Assembly (NCBI GenBank): GCA_023853785.1
Contig: JAJIRX010000500.1
Location: 992,001-1,056,000, forward strand
Direction: 5' to 3'
Length of the DNA stretch: 64,000 nucleotides
Origin: Psilocybe azurescens
Lineage: Eukaryota > Basidiomycota > Agaricomycetes > Agaricales > Agrocybaceae
A model generated the notes under the pieces. It was not told where the DNA came from. It did not search any database and was given only the letters and a program-made list of their open reading frames with translations. Shown here piece by piece: positions 1 to 12,280 of the stretch; the stretch's first letter is position 1; every line of letters starts with the position of its first letter. Both the position numbers and the translations under genes were made by a program.

Positions 1-1252
1 AAGGATCGTTGACGATGGATATAATGACCGCAATATCTTCTTGATGTGGACACGTATAGTTACGTCGAGGAACGACCTTGAAAGCTTGAGGTGAGTATGA
101 CCGTTTCCACGACCCTCTGGCCGCTTGCTCACTTGAATAGCCTTTGTTCGAGCTGCTTCTACTACAGGACTCTGGATTGCAACTTGCTGCACCCGAACTT
201 TCTTCGGGAGCGTTAAGATTTGCTTAGCTCTCTTGACGACAGTTGGTGAGGTTTTGCGATATTATCAAGTTTAACAGTGTTTCCAACGAGTTCGTGCAGT
301 TCTTCTATGTCGGGTAAACGTGCATCTGATTTGCGTAATCCAGATATACGAGACACACGTAGAAGATCTTTTAAAACCTTGGCATCGTCTATAGAGATAT
401 TTGGCATACTTCCCAGCTCACCCTGAGTCTGCGCCTTCGGTCCACACTCTGATTCATATCGACATCCACGGCACAGAGGGTTGTAGTGCCACTTGACGCG
501 TTCGATAGGCATGGAGACGATTTTCGGCAGATCTCTAAATAGAAGAGCATCCAGAGTTGGACTTAGAAGCGAGATAGAAATAGTTTTGATGTCGTCCATG
601 GACGGAAGAGCCATGTCAAAACCGTCCTTTGGAGGGAGCCAGACCCCGCCGATTCCGCACTCTTGTACTGAGTTTGAGAGAGAAGATAGTTCAGGCATAG
701 AGTGTAGAAATAAATTTGAATGTGATGAGATGTCTGATGTACGCATGTTCAGGAGCTCAATATGTGGAGGACATATATAATTATTCACCTTGACATGTTT
801 AGACGCTTTGGCATCTATGACTCTCCAATAAATACCTTTATCGGTTTGCCTGATTTCAAGTAAGTCCGGTTTGGCAAGGCCAAATGTGAGTGGTTCAGTT
901 CCTTCAGAAAATCGTGCTGCAAGCTTGGTTTTGAGGGGGCCAGAAAGACAGCCCGGTTATGAAAAAAAAGCTTTCGGTCGTCGGCCAGGATATTTTCCAA
1001 AAGGCTATCAGGGTCCAGTGGAACGGAAGGTACCTTGAGGAGAAGCTGCGACCTGTCCAACCAGGAATAAAGACATGTCTCCCAGTCTAAACCACGTTTA
1101 AAGTGCGCCCTCGCCAGCTCCGAGGGACTGGATGTTCCCGTGTGGGCAGCTGAGCCACCTTTGCCGTTGTAGACATTATGGATGTAGAGGTCACAATCGA
1201 GTTGCTGATGGGCCGCAAGGTTTGTGGCCGTCAAAGACTTTCGGGCACTCAT
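1..1252 (-). CDS. RecB-like PD-(D/E)XK nuclease region of a probable nuclease-helicase, 3' part beyond the window
   Basis: The reading starts with MSARKSLTATNLAAHQQ (1252) and runs left off the window. It has the layout of a TM0106-type RecB nuclease domain. First comes a helix with the acidic residue in GLDWETCLYSWL, then a KPDLLEI motif, then VIDAKASK, which together give the PD...(D/E)xK active site. After that comes a cysteine cluster (NPLCRGCRYESEC, near 470) that resembles an Fe-S-binding motif. The last visible exon, near 1-60, reads NYTCPHQEDIAVIISIV. In agaricomycetes such domains usually precede a DNA2-like superfamily 1 helicase, but none is visible here. Reading on requires frame shifts at short T or A runs near 882, 663 and 252. 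The family is fairly certain; the full length and the helicase part are inferred. The start lies 193 bases from the divergent PPM1 start, so the two genes may share a promoter. Confidence 0.7.
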
Positions 1253-1445
1253 TTCTTGCTGTGGGGAGTGGATCGCATTGTAGACTTTATATAGGGCCTA
1301 AAACACAAAGAAGAATGGGCATGATGCGGAGGGAGCCATGACATTGTGGGTCAAATTGACTCAGTTCAGATAAGTCGTGGCTCGGTTGTGTTGAGTCAAC
1401 GCGGTCGGTTAGTTCACGTGCTCCACCTCCTGAGTCCTTCACCTC

Positions 1446-2734
1446 ATGCTTCCTCCATCCAGAGCACAGGCCGGCGACGCCCCAATCCGTTCTACAGATA
1501 ACGATGCTGCAGTCGCCAGACTATCTGCAGTTCAAAAGGGATATCTCACTGATCCATATGTCAAATTCTTGGTCCCCCGTTCTCATTTAATATCTCCTCG
1601 TCCACCTCTCATCAATATTGGCACCTATGTCAGGAGCGCCGGGATAGACGCTCTCGTCGATCAATGGCTGGAACTCTCAGCAAAGGCCGGTCAGCGATGC
1701 CAAATCTTGAGTCTGGGCTCGGGAAGTGACACTAGGTTCTGGCGAATTGCGGCACGTTGAATTCATGTCTCTGCGCATGACCATCGAATTCATGCATCGT
1801 CCTTCGAGTAGGCGGGCCAGCTGAGAGACCACCTGCAAACATACGTGGAAATAGACTTCCCAGAAATCACGACGAAGAAGGCTATGGCCATTCGCAAGAG
1901 TAAAGAACTCATGGGTGGTTTGGGCGACCCTGCTGCTATCTCACTGGGTACTCCGCGATTATATCGTTTCCTTGATGTCACGGCCTAAATTGATCATCTG
2001 TAGGTCAGGGTGGCACTGCCCTTCACTCAGCCAAATATCACCTATTGCCCGTCGACCTCCGATTGTCACCTTCAGAAACCATCGAGCCAATGCTGTTTTC
2101 TTCTTCGGACCAAAGATCATCCGGCGATCCTGGATCCATCTTTGCCCACTCTTCTACTCTTTGAATGCGTTCTTGTATACATGGCACCCGAATCCTCTTC
2201 GAGACTTCTCGATTATTTCGTTAAAACGTTTGAAAAAAGTCCACAGTGGCGTTTTAGGATGTGTTGTTTACGAAATGTTCGGTCTGAACGACGCTTTCGG
2301 GCGTGTCATGATCAACAACCTGAAGGTCTTTATTACTTCCCCTCGCATGCTTATCACGTACATATTTCTTATTGTATGCATAGGAGCGTCACATCGCCCT
2401 ACCTGGTGTCGAGCCTTATTCGACCAGAGAAAGCCTGTCAAAACGGTTCCTTCAAACGGGATTCACAGCCGCCGTGGCGCTTACCCTCGATGAGATCAGA
2501 AAGGCTTACATCGATAAAGAGGAGCTTGAGAGGTAGTACCTAATTTTAATTAATTTGTGCACCGCGCATCTGACCGGGTTAATACATAGGGTATCCAAAG
2601 TCGAATTCCTTGACGAGACCGAAGAGCTTGACCTCGTCTTGGCTCACTATGCTATCTCATGGGGCTTATTCCTAGGATCATCGGATCTTGGTTTGAACTG
2701 GGGACACTGGGGATTAACCAGAAAGTTAAATTAA
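1446..2734 (+). CDS. PPM1: Leucine carboxyl methyltransferase 1 (PP2A C-terminal methylation)
   Basis: This enzyme methylates the C-terminal leucine of the PP2A catalytic subunit, using S-adenosylmethionine, in the cytosol. Exon 1 carries the family N-terminus (AIRSTDNDAAVARLS, then INIGTYVR) and the SAM-binding motif LSLGSGSDTRFWRIA. Later exons give DHLQTYVEIDFPEIT, the family block LPTLLLFECVLVYMAPESS, VVYEMFGLNDAFGRVMINNL, and a C-terminus ending HYAISWG. Introns are short GT-AG ones, for example the one ending near 2384 and another at about 2534-2590. Two frame shifts interrupt the reading, one between about 2110 and 2145 and one at the A6 run 2233-2238. Because the flanking residues stay family-like on both sides, I read these as sequence errors or very recent damage. 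Exon 2 borders near 1750-1830 are approximate. Confidence 0.85.
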
Positions 2735-2924
2735 CTGCAAACTTGTAATACTCGAGTAAATTCGACTCATTTTAACAACTCATCGTTCATGCAGGGTTTA
2801 AAGTTCGTCTTTTTGCAGCCTGATTAAATGATGACAGCGGGTATGTGTGCTCCAGGCGTGTAAACTAATAGTACAAGAAAAGAAATCTAATCTAAATCCA
2901 AAATACCCAGTTACATATGCGAGT

Positions 2925-4367
2925 CTAGACAACCTGGAACGCTGAACCGCCCGCTTTCGCGTCCAGCTCAATAACTTCGTTGAGACCTGATTAAAATTGT
3001 CAGATTCAAATTTGAGCTCAAGATTACAGTAAGGTGATCGACTAACCCATGACTTCGAAGAAGGATTTTGGATCCATTCCCTGGGCGGACGAGAAATCTG
3101 TTCCCGTCTTCTTTAGCGATTTCATAGCGGCTCTTACAGCGTGGACCATCGCGACAGACGAAACCAAAGAGAAGACTGACAAAAGTGTACATTGAGTCTT
3201 GGCCAGAAGCAAATCATACAACCGCAACTTACTAATGATTTTAGCACCCATGGCTTCGGCTTCCTGACTAGTGAATGAAGGCGTGAGACCACCGGAGATG
3301 ACATTCACCAGCACGGGCTTTGGCGCGAGGGCTGCAACGGTTGATCTGAGGAGTTCTTCTGTCTTTACACCTTCGATGAAGCACACATCGGCGCCAGCAT
3401 CGGCTGCGAGTTTGAGTCGTGTGACAGCCTCTTCCATGCCCAAGACCTGAGCAGAGTCAGTCCTGCCAATGATAACCTAAACCAGATGGTCAGCATTTCA
3501 AGTCGCAAACATACATGAAAGGACCCGAAGGTATCGCTTACAAAATCTGAGCCTCCAGGTATCGAGTCGCGAGCGATAACGGCTGCCCTGATCCTGGTCA
3601 AGAACTCCTCTCGCGAGACGACTTGCTTTCCCATCAAGTGGCCACATCGTTTGGTTTGGACTTGGTCCTCAATATGGAGGCCGGCAACACCAGCCCTTAC
3701 ATATTGCTTTACAGTGCGTGCAACGTTTGCGGGACCGCCGAACCTGCAATCTGAGCATGAACTTCTTATTCTCATATACTAGGACTCTGCGGAGCTTACC
3801 CTGTGTCTGCATCGGCAATAACTGGTACCGTTGGGTCCAAGCTGCATACCATCTGCGCGGCCTGTTTATCATCGTCAGTCCAGCGTTACAATGGCCATTA
3901 CATAGGAAATGCATACCTGAACAAAATCATTCATAGTGGCAATGGCAAGATCAGGTTGTCCGAGGCGAGAAGCTGTCGTTGCAGCGCCACTGAGAATATC
4001 ATTTGTTAATCGCAATTGAAAGAAAAGAAAGTGTGTAGATTTACCTCTGATACATGCAGCTGAAACCGGCTTCGAGAGCACATCGGGCACTGATACCGTC
4101 GCAAATGCCTGGGGCAATCTTTAAAAAATTTAATGAGTCACTAGCATTTTTATTGGTTTCGAAGATACTTACAACAATACCGGGCCTGGCGAGCATCTGT
4201 CGCAGACGAGTAGCAGGGTTTGAAGAAAGGGGGCCGTCAAGGAAGTTCTTGGGATCCAACCGTGCGTTGTAGTAGACACCCGGTGCAGATTCAACGATAG
4301 TCTCTGTCGATGTGCTCTTGGTGGAGGCAACATCCTTGCTGTTGGAGAAGTAGTCTAGTCCAGGCAT
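2925..4367 (-). CDS. Small isocitrate lyase/PEP mutase superfamily enzyme, copy A
   Basis: The start is MPGLDYFSNSKDVAST and the end is GGSAFQVV then TAG. The spliced protein is about 330 residues, much shorter than true isocitrate lyase (about 530) and typical of the fungal oxaloacetate hydrolase / methylisocitrate-lyase-like / dimethylmalate-lyase group. Visible features are the metal-binding loop VIADADTGFGGPANVART, the superfamily signature KRCGHLMGKQ with its catalytic cysteine, the barrel strand IIGRTDSAQ, and DVCFIEGVKTEE. About seven short introns were followed without any frame shift. The family is established by these motifs; the exact substrate cannot be read from sequence. Two related copies lie at 10.6-11.9 kb (dead) and 13.3-14.8 kb (intact apart from one shift). 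A flavocytochrome-b2-like gene lies upstream on the same strand. Confidence 0.85.
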
Positions 4368-6682
4368 GGTAGAAAAGTTGAGACGGTGATAGTAAAAAGG
4401 GAGGTCTGAAGAATCAAGGTAGGAAACAGGGTGGAGTGATATTAAAGACTGTTGGTCCTCCAGCTTTAATACCCAAACGGCAGGTCTTAACAGGACTGCT
4501 TTGAGAAGGCCAAAAGGAAATTACATGAATATCCGCGAGCGAGGTCGGAACGGCGCTAGGTGAAGACTATCATGTCTTGGCTCCGCCGTAGGAATCCCAG
4601 GATGAGAAATTAGATCATCTGAAGGAAAGTAAGAACCAAACTGGATGCGCGGGGCTGGCAGGCCAAGAAAATGGAAGGACACTTAGACAGAGCTAAAAAT
4701 GGCCGTCGAATTTCCTTTCGGAGGTCTGAGTAGCAAGTCTTCAGAAGATGGGAAATAACTGCGTATGGATGTGTGTCACTATTTCGCTCTTTCGTCCAGA
4801 CGCCGTGATAACTCTATCGCAAAGCCGACTGTTTGCCCGGCGGATTCGCGGAGGTAGAGGGGTGGAACAACTTATCGGCCACTTGTCGCGTGAGATAGGA
4901 GGCGAATTACCCAGGGCAGGCGGAACGGGAAGGTAGGAGTCTTCATTCCGAGACGCATTGCATGTTTCCTTCGTGCGGACCCATTATCTACGTCCGACCA
5001 TCTGGAACTATTGATTTAGCAGAAATGTCATTCATAAGATTCCTCTGGAATTTGCAGTTCGGAAACCCGGTGTTGGTAAGTATCTCGAGATTTTCGTTTC
5101 GCTTTTTATGTAGTCGAGTAAACACTCGCTAAATGCAAGCATGCATACATAAATTGCGGTAATGACGGCTTGTATTCTGTTTACGACATTGTGACAGAAT
5201 ATATCAGTTTTCAACAAAGAGGAAATAAACAAACCAAATTTATATTGCCTTACCGACATATGTCTATGAGGTCGATTGTAGAAATAGCTTCTTTCTGCAG
5301 ACAGTGGGTTGTCGTGAGAGTAAGGTGCGAGTATCATGTAGGAAACGGCACCTGAGGGCGGAATGGACGGCACCGATAAGATACATTATTTTCGACAAAA
5401 AATATCAAGTTGTATATCGGCTCCACGTCACAAGAACAATGGTGAATACAAGAACCAGGTATCTGGCTAATAAAATGAATTAGTCAAAAGAAAAATGGCT
5501 ATGCAGAAGTTTTATGGAAGGTGGAGGATCAGAGAGAAGATTTGTCTGCGAATAGACGTGTCATCCTAAAGCGCGAATATTCCTAGGAACATGCCTTCAG
5601 TCGCAACGATACTGGATGTCCAGTGATACGAAAATTTTGCATCATGGTGCGAATAGATAAAGAGAAACCACACGGGAGTACTCACAGTGCTGTGGGGCCA
5701 AAATAACCGAAGGAGGTATACGGTTGTTGATGTTATTGCGAAGGTTTGAGGCCTATCAGTCGCATGGTGAGATACTTGTCGGATCCCAGATACTTTGAGA
5801 GCGGTGAGAAAGCAGAAACAATACCCTGGAATTTGTGATCGGACTTCCAGAGTGCTACCAAGGTACTCTTCGCGTTGAATGAAGATATGAATAGTCATGA
5901 GTAGTTTCCGAATAGTGACATATTCACTTCTTGCAGGAAGACCACAAAATTACAACCGCAATCAGAAACCATGCTTGCTTTCAATGTTGATGAAAGTTCT
6001 TGTTCATTTTGGCACTCCTTCGATGGTCTGTTGCCAGATTGTTGTTACAGGCAGTTCTTTTTTCCTTAGACATTCGGTGTACATCGTCTACCCTGATGCG
6101 CGTCGATTTGGACCCATGGGTGTATACAGGGTACAGTATACGCGTCTTTGGGTATAAAGAAAGAATAGCATAGTAAAGAGCAGTTTTCGATGTGGTCTCA
6201 AGCAGAGTTTGTTCAGTGTAAGTCAATGTTGGGTCGAAGTTGGGTGGGTCCGAGGCCGCTAAAGCGAGATTTGGGTCGGCCGGTCGCAGCCGGTGCTTAT
6301 TTATTGCGTAAGCATGCCATGTTCACGTTGATTTGACTTGAACGGTTCGACCATTTTCAATTAGTCTTCGCTTATACCAATGTAAAGTCAATGTAAAGTA
6401 GTGTAAATTTTATGTAAAGTGCTGTATTAGAGCTTATTGGAGTCAATTTTCAATCAAACTAGAGTTTAATGATCTAGTGTACAGGCATCTACAAAGGAAA
6501 ATCTGGATACATAGATGACTAATCATAGCTTCATCAAAAAGGATTGTATATCAAACTGCAGATATAAAACATAATGGTCTAAGACGATATTAAGTATGTA
6601 TTGTCACAGTGAAGAAACATGGGAGGCATGGTTCCAATAACCACCAACAGAGGCGCAAGTAAGAAGCACAGAACAACAACCA
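4368..6682. other. 2.3-kb intergenic stretch between copy A lyase and copy A flavocytochrome
   Basis: No convincing gene was seen in either direction; the open frames are short and lack family motifs or plausible splice structures. The left part is the promoter of the lyase. At about 6380-6422 the octamer TGTAAAGT or a near copy occurs four times in a short stretch. I cannot assign a role to it. Confidence 0.5.
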
Positions 6683-8820
6683 TTACAGCTTGGTCTTGAA
6701 CGATGCCAGGCTGAGAGGTTGATCTTGATGTCGAAAAAGTTAGAATGTCCGAATGAGTAGGAGAAAGGCTAATCACGTACATGTCGTATTATACAAGTTA
6801 TCAGTCGGAGTAAGGCCAGCATGTGAGCGTAGTGCACTGGCATCGACCATCTCTGGGACAATTTCGTTGATGGAACGAGCACCCAGGAGTCGCATGTTCA
6901 TCTCAAATTCATCCTGTCGGATAGAATTTCAGTAACATGTAACAGCGATGGGACGTGCAACATACCCGGAGAATCTCAATAGCCCTTTCAACACCTTCTT
7001 GTCCATAACTGGAGAAGGCGTATAAGAACCCCGACCAACACCGACCGCTGAAGCACCCAAGGCAATAGCTTTTAGTACGTCACTTGCACGGCGAACACCA
7101 CCATCGACGAATATGGAGAAGTTAGGGTTGGGCCAGGGTCCTCTTGTTTTCAATGCAGCAACGATGTCGACCAAGTTCTCGATACCGGAGCGAGAAGTAT
7201 CGAGTTGACGACCACCGTGATTACTCAAGACGATTCCTTGGCATCCCGCCTCGTACGCCAGAATGGCATCTTCTGGAGTGGCGACACCCTTAAGAATAAT
7301 GTGCATATTAGTAATGCTCCTGAACCACGGGATATCCTTCCAAGAGAGACTGGGATCGATGAAAGACTGTAATGAAATCAGTTATTGTAATGCATGTCAA
7401 AGCCAATCATCTTACGCTGATAGCTCTGGCAACACCTTGATCTTTTTTGACGTCTTTCTGATTTTCTTGAACTTTTGCACCAGCACCATCGTCGACGAAT
7501 TTCATGCGCATATCTTTTCTCCCGACGACCAAGCTGAGGTGCATCGACTGTGATAAAAAGCGCCTTGACGCCTCGTTTCTCCGCATGTTGAACGTATTTC
7601 TTGGTGATTTCCCTGTCGCGGTTTACATATCTACATCGTAAATGTGTCAATATTGGAACTAGACAAGGCTAAAATTATTTCATACAATTGTAGGAAGAGT
7701 GGTTGGCCCGGAGTGGCAGCATCTACAATCTCGTCGAAGGAACAGGAAGCGAGGGTCGGGATCTTGCTACAGGGTCAGATACTTGACTACGGAAATGGTC
7801 GTTAGACGCTCACCATTTGGATCACGCCGTGCTTCGCGGCAGCCCTGGTAAGATTCAGCTCGCCATCGGGATGACCGAGTTTACCGAGAGCGGTTGCAGA
7901 CTAAGGAGCATACAGTCAACAATCATGTGAGCCGTTGGACTACAAACTCAACGTACGATGTAGATGGGGAGAGAAGACTTGCATCCAAGAATGGTTGTCG
8001 ACCAGTCGACGGAAGTGACATCACGTAGAATTCTGGGTCGGAACCAAACTCTTTGCGGACCTCAGCCAAGGAAAAGGCGTAAACAAAGGGCAGTTTCTGA
8101 CCTTTGGAACGCAGCACGATTCTCGCGAATGGTAATTTCATCATCTGATGCAGATGAGTAATATGCCCAGGCCTTTGCAGGAAGTACGGCTCTAGCAACG
8201 GCCTGTTCAAATTGAGCGGGTTAGCCAGGCACGAGTTGGACATCGAAGTCTGGTTTTACCTCGAAGTCGTGCAGATTCAGGATTTCATCGAGAGGTGGTC
8301 TGGCATCCATCAATGCTTGGCGCCTTTTATCTTCTTCTGTAACTTCCTTGACAACTTTGACGATCGTGTTAGGATCAATCGCGCCAATGCTAAAATGAAT
8401 GGTTTTCATTCTTGGGCCAGGCTTCATGGCACAGGTAATGCACGCACTGTTTTTCAATCGGCAAGTTGTCTTGAATTGCATTAGGAGGATGAATGGGCTC
8501 ATATGCTTCGCTATAAGGAAATTGGTAAGGTATATTGTGACTTAGAGAATTGTGCTTACGTTGCATCCTTTCCAGCATACTTCAAAATAATTTTGCTTCC
8601 TCCAGGATGTTCTATGTAACACGTGTAAGTTTTGGTGAATTGTTTGTCGGGAATATTTGGACGTACCGTCTAAAAATTCTGTGACATCATAGACTTTGCC
8701 TTCGGAGAAGTGAGCGGTAGTCTATAGCTAATCAAAGGTACGAGACTTACTGTGGACAATAATCCAGCAGCTGTCTCGACTGGCATGTTCGGCAAGAGAT
8801 TCTTCGGAGACGAAGGACAT
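6683..8820 (-). CDS. Cytochrome b5 domain + FMN-dependent 2-hydroxyacid dehydrogenase (flavocytochrome b2 type), copy A
   Basis: The protein starts MSFVSEESLAEHASRDSCW and opens with a cytochrome b5 domain (KVYDVTEFL, the heme-ligand loop EHPGGSKIILKYAGKDAT). The linker ARPPLDEILNLHDFE leads into an FMN dehydrogenase barrel. Landmarks there are FITVDAPQLGRRE, HIILKGV, the catalytic-His/FMN region GIVLSNHGGRQLD, IFVDGGVRRASDV and ALGASAVGVGR. Relatives oxidise L-lactate, glycolate or glyoxylate and pass electrons to cytochrome c in the mitochondrial intermembrane space. I see no obvious N-terminal targeting extension. The C-terminus parallels copy B after a final intron (QPLSLASFKTKL). Two frame shifts sit in homopolymers: an extra base at 7515-7518 and a missing base at 7029-7032. 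Copy B has an intron at the first of these places and copy A does not. Whether this copy is functional depends on those two sites. Confidence 0.85.
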
Positions 8821-10560
8821 ATTTTAACTGATGGAGGGAAGTTAGCTTGAATTGCTCTTGTTTCTCCAGGTTGATATACATATTCGGGATTCAGGGAGGC
8901 CCGAATCATTTCTGAGAAGTAGTCGGGATGGGCTAGGGGTCCCTTGTGGTTTCCACATTCCGTGGATCCGAAGCGACGGAAAAAGGGAGAAATGTAATAT
9001 CTTAACTCGAAATCGGAGTTAGAGAGGTGAGCTCTTTCCTATGAACCACTCCTAGTTTCTTGTGCTTTGATATTTCCCAGTAGCATCTGGCTGCCCCATT
9101 CGTGGAAGGTGGACACAAATAGTCGATCGCCGATGCCACATAAAGCCGGAATCGAGTGGAATCAGCTAATTTTTGTGATCATTGGTGGAGAATATGAATA
9201 GATCTATAATAAAGTATTTTCAATATGTGCGAATAGAATCTAGGATTCAACACCAGCTGAGTGGTTTCAAACTCCTCTCAATCGCCGATCTAGAGGGACA
9301 GTTCAAAGGAATCCTGCTCACCGAAGGTTTGAGTCTGAGCAAGGAGGCAATCTGTAAATGGAGTATCCGGTCGGGCATTTCAAGTTTTCTCTTCTTTTTT
9401 CTGTGCCCGTCCAATGAGTGCATTTGCGACTGCACTTAAGTCAAGCGAGGTGAAAACTCAAATGCTTTATGGAATGGGTATTACGCTAACCCCACAGCAC
9501 ACATCACACATGGAGTCCAACCATACTTATAGAGAGGCATACATGACTGGAACTCGTGGAAGCGAAAGAAGATTTCGGCAAGAACGAGGATGCTGTTAAT
9601 GCTTGGCGTTGGGGGTGGTTAAATGCCAAGCGCGCCAAGCTAGATATCGATTGGTGGTGGCTGCCAAGACAAGTGGCAATCATGCGTAAGCAGAGCGTTC
9701 GAACTTAGAGCTTACCAAAATGGGTAGCCTTGGCAATGCAGACCAAAACAGCCGACCGTCAAATGAACGGCAGAGAGGAATCGTTCAAATGAAGCGAGCT
9801 GTGTCCCAACTGTGTCCAACTCTGGATCCGACACCCAAATTCACCTTCTGGCTAAAAAACCTCAGATATGTTCCGTACAATTTGAAATTTGAAGACTTGT
9901 CGGTTGGGTTCAATATAGTAGTAGTGGAAATGAACGCAATTGGTAGTCGAATTGGAACTTCATGATGAGCTATACAGATATCCCGTTCATGTCCCAGGTC
10001 CGATTCCCTCTCGGTCACTAGCTTTTGAATTGTGAGTCTCTTGCGTGCGACTCAGTACTAGTAGGAAGAGTAATTCACGCGACCGCGACAGATTGTAATA
10101 TCAATAAGAGTGTCAAAAATCGTTCTAAACCCAGCTAGAAAAGCAAACCTGACTTCATCATGATTATACCTACGGTCATCCAATGGCCCAAAGTGGCAGC
10201 TCAAGAGGTTAAAAGCTGGGCGGAAGCAAAGCACCGCCTTTCAATAAAGGATTTGTTCCATAAAGCCATCTAATTTCTAAATCGACTCCGTCCGCTAAAG
10301 TCGGCAGATGGTCGCCTGATATCTTGGGTATCTCGTGCACCTCATCTGTGTCTCCTTTCATATCTTTTTACTATAAAGTAGACATGCTCCCAGGTTACAA
10401 TACAATTCTCTGTTATACCTCTTCAATAGCTTGCGCAGTTCTACCTTGTTCATTTTCTAAATGTCTCCCGCATTCAACACTTCTCATTTCCGGTTCGGAG
10501 ATGAAAAGCGTTAGAATTATGTTGAGAATCAACTTCGAAATACGAATAGTTCAGCCCAAC
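8821..10560. other. 1.7-kb intergenic stretch, promoter side of copy A flavocytochrome
   Basis: I find no supported gene. The right end leads into the degenerate lyase copy B. A tRNA-like 3' half (around 9995-10020) was considered and not accepted. The remaining open frames are short and unrelated to known families. Confidence 0.45.
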
Positions 10561-11900
10561 ATGACGTTTATTACAATCCTCACCTCGACCCGAAATGCTT
10601 TCTCGACGGACCTCTATCTTTAAACCCAGCGACTCTCTTGCGCCAGTCACAATGCTTCAATGCTCGGTCAGGAATTGCGGTAATTAAAATGTGCAACATA
10701 TGTGATGGCATTAGCACCCGTTGTGCCTTGGAGGCAGAAGTTTTTCGTGCTTATATCAAAGGCAAGGAAACTTCTATAGCAGGTTATTGCAATGTCAATA
10801 TTTTCTCTAATGGTCCAGCGACTACAGCATCTCGTTTCGGTTAGCCAGATCTTTCCATTGCTGCCCTAAACGACTTTGTTCAGGTGATATCATTGCTAAC
10901 GACATTTCCTACCCTGTAAACTACTTTATGTCAAAAGGCTGCTGAGATGGTATGGGGTCTTGGCCCTACAGCTCCCGTCATTGCCGGCGTTGACATTGGG
11001 TGAGCATATTACATACATGAATCATGGCTGTGAGTGCGTATTGGTAGAATGCTGAGTGAGATTGTAGATTTGGTAAACCTGCCCATAGTTGCACGTACAG
11101 TAGCCCAGTACGCTCGTGCAGGTGTGGCCGCTCTTCACATCGAAGACCAAGTTCAGACGAAAAATGCGGCCATCTACTCGGCAAACAAGTTGTGTCACAC
11201 GAAGAATACTTCACTCGCGTTCGGGCAGCGGTTCTAGCATGCGACTCTATTCCGGAAGGATCAGACTTCGTCAGTTAACTAAGCTTTCAGATATGTCATT
11301 TATTAAAATAGCCGTTATGTAAGGTTATTATTGCTCGAACCGATTCTGCCTAAATGTTGGGGACGGAAGAGCTGTGATTCGACCCAAATTGACTGCCGAT
11401 GTTGGGGCCGATGTTGGAGCAGAAGGAGTCAAGACCAAAGAGCTCTTAGAGTCGACTGTGGCCGCCCTTTCCTCAAAAACTATGTCCGCCGATCAGAATG
11501 GTCTCTCAATAGTTTCTCGTCAACGTTATTTCTGGAGGCTTGACACCATCGTTTACAAGCGAAGAGGCTGAGAAAATGGGTGCCAAAATAATCAGTTTAT
11601 GTCAATGATGAATTCTCACTGTAGTTAAGCTAAATATATTCGTCCAGTCTTCTCGTTAGTCTCCAGCGTTGCAATGGTCCATGCCTGTCGAGCAGCAGTG
11701 ATTTCCTTGAAATTGACGGGCACTGGCCTTCCCACTTCTCGTAGAATAGATCTGAAGCAGTTTTTCGAGGTCATGGTCATTGGTCAGTCTTTTCAATTTT
11801 GGTATTCTGGCTCTGACCTAATCTAAATTTTGTGACAGGATTGAATGAAGTGGTGGGATTCGATGCTCGGGCAGGCGGTTCTTCCTTCCAAGTAATCTGA
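10561..11900 (+). pseudogene. Degenerate isocitrate lyase/PEP mutase family gene, copy B
   Basis: Fragments in changing frames follow the order of copies A and C. They are YNPHLDPKCFLDGPLSLNPA, NICDGISTRCALEAE, ATTASRFG then a stop, PDLSIAALNDFVQ, the signature remnant KCGHLLGKQVVSHEEYF, VIIARTDSA then a stop, a scrambled ELLESTVAAL region, and a well-kept last exon LNEVVGFDARAGGSSFQVI with a TGA. The metal-binding loop DADTG is changed to GVDIG, and several stops and shifts occur inside exons rather than only at homopolymers. This is true decay, unlike the isolated shifts elsewhere in the window. The copy is in direct tandem with copy C, with mitochondrial-like repeats and junk between them. 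Confidence 0.85.
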
Positions 11901-11973
11901 TTTTGATATGTGAATTATTCATTTGACACTTTATGTTAACGAGCCGAAATGTCAAGCTGTCAATTTCACTCAA

Positions 11974-12280
11974 AAGAGCGGAAGAAGTCCGCTATTACCA
12001 GCCGAAGGAATTGTACTACGGCATGATATTTAGTATTTATTACAAATTGCCAACAGGAGTCCTGAAAATTTTTATCTATATACATGGTGCTTTATTTACA
12101 TCTATGTACTAGATTGCAACTAACGAATTTCATACATGCAGAATACCCTGCCTTCGGTAGGTAATTATTTACTCGAAAGAGCGGACGAAGTCCGCTATTA
12201 CCAACCGAAGGAATTGTACTACGGCATGATATTTAATATTTACATGCAAAATACCCTGCCTTCGGCAGGTAATTATTATC
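11974..12280. repeat. Duplicated hairpin cassette resembling fungal mitochondrial GC-cluster / double-hairpin elements
   Basis: Two near-identical blocks of about 70 bases lie at 11974-12040 and 12173-12243. Each contains a hairpin with a 7-bp stem and GAA loop (AGCGGAC/GTCCGCT; imperfect in the first block) and a shared tract CCGAAGGAATTGTACTACGG. A second hairpin, CCTGCC-TTC-GGCAGG followed by TAATTATT, occurs at about 12146-12168 (one base changed) and 12255-12277 (perfect). The surroundings are AT-rich. This architecture is known from fungal mitochondrial genomes and suggests a nuclear insertion of mitochondrial DNA; that origin is inferred, not shown. Confidence 0.6.

Noticed and set aside
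9970..10025. tRNA-like 3' half with a T-arm-like GGTCCGATTCC and a GGTCACTA end
   Set aside because: No matching acceptor stem (GTGACC) upstream at the right distance, and the T stem does not pair well, so it is treated as chance.
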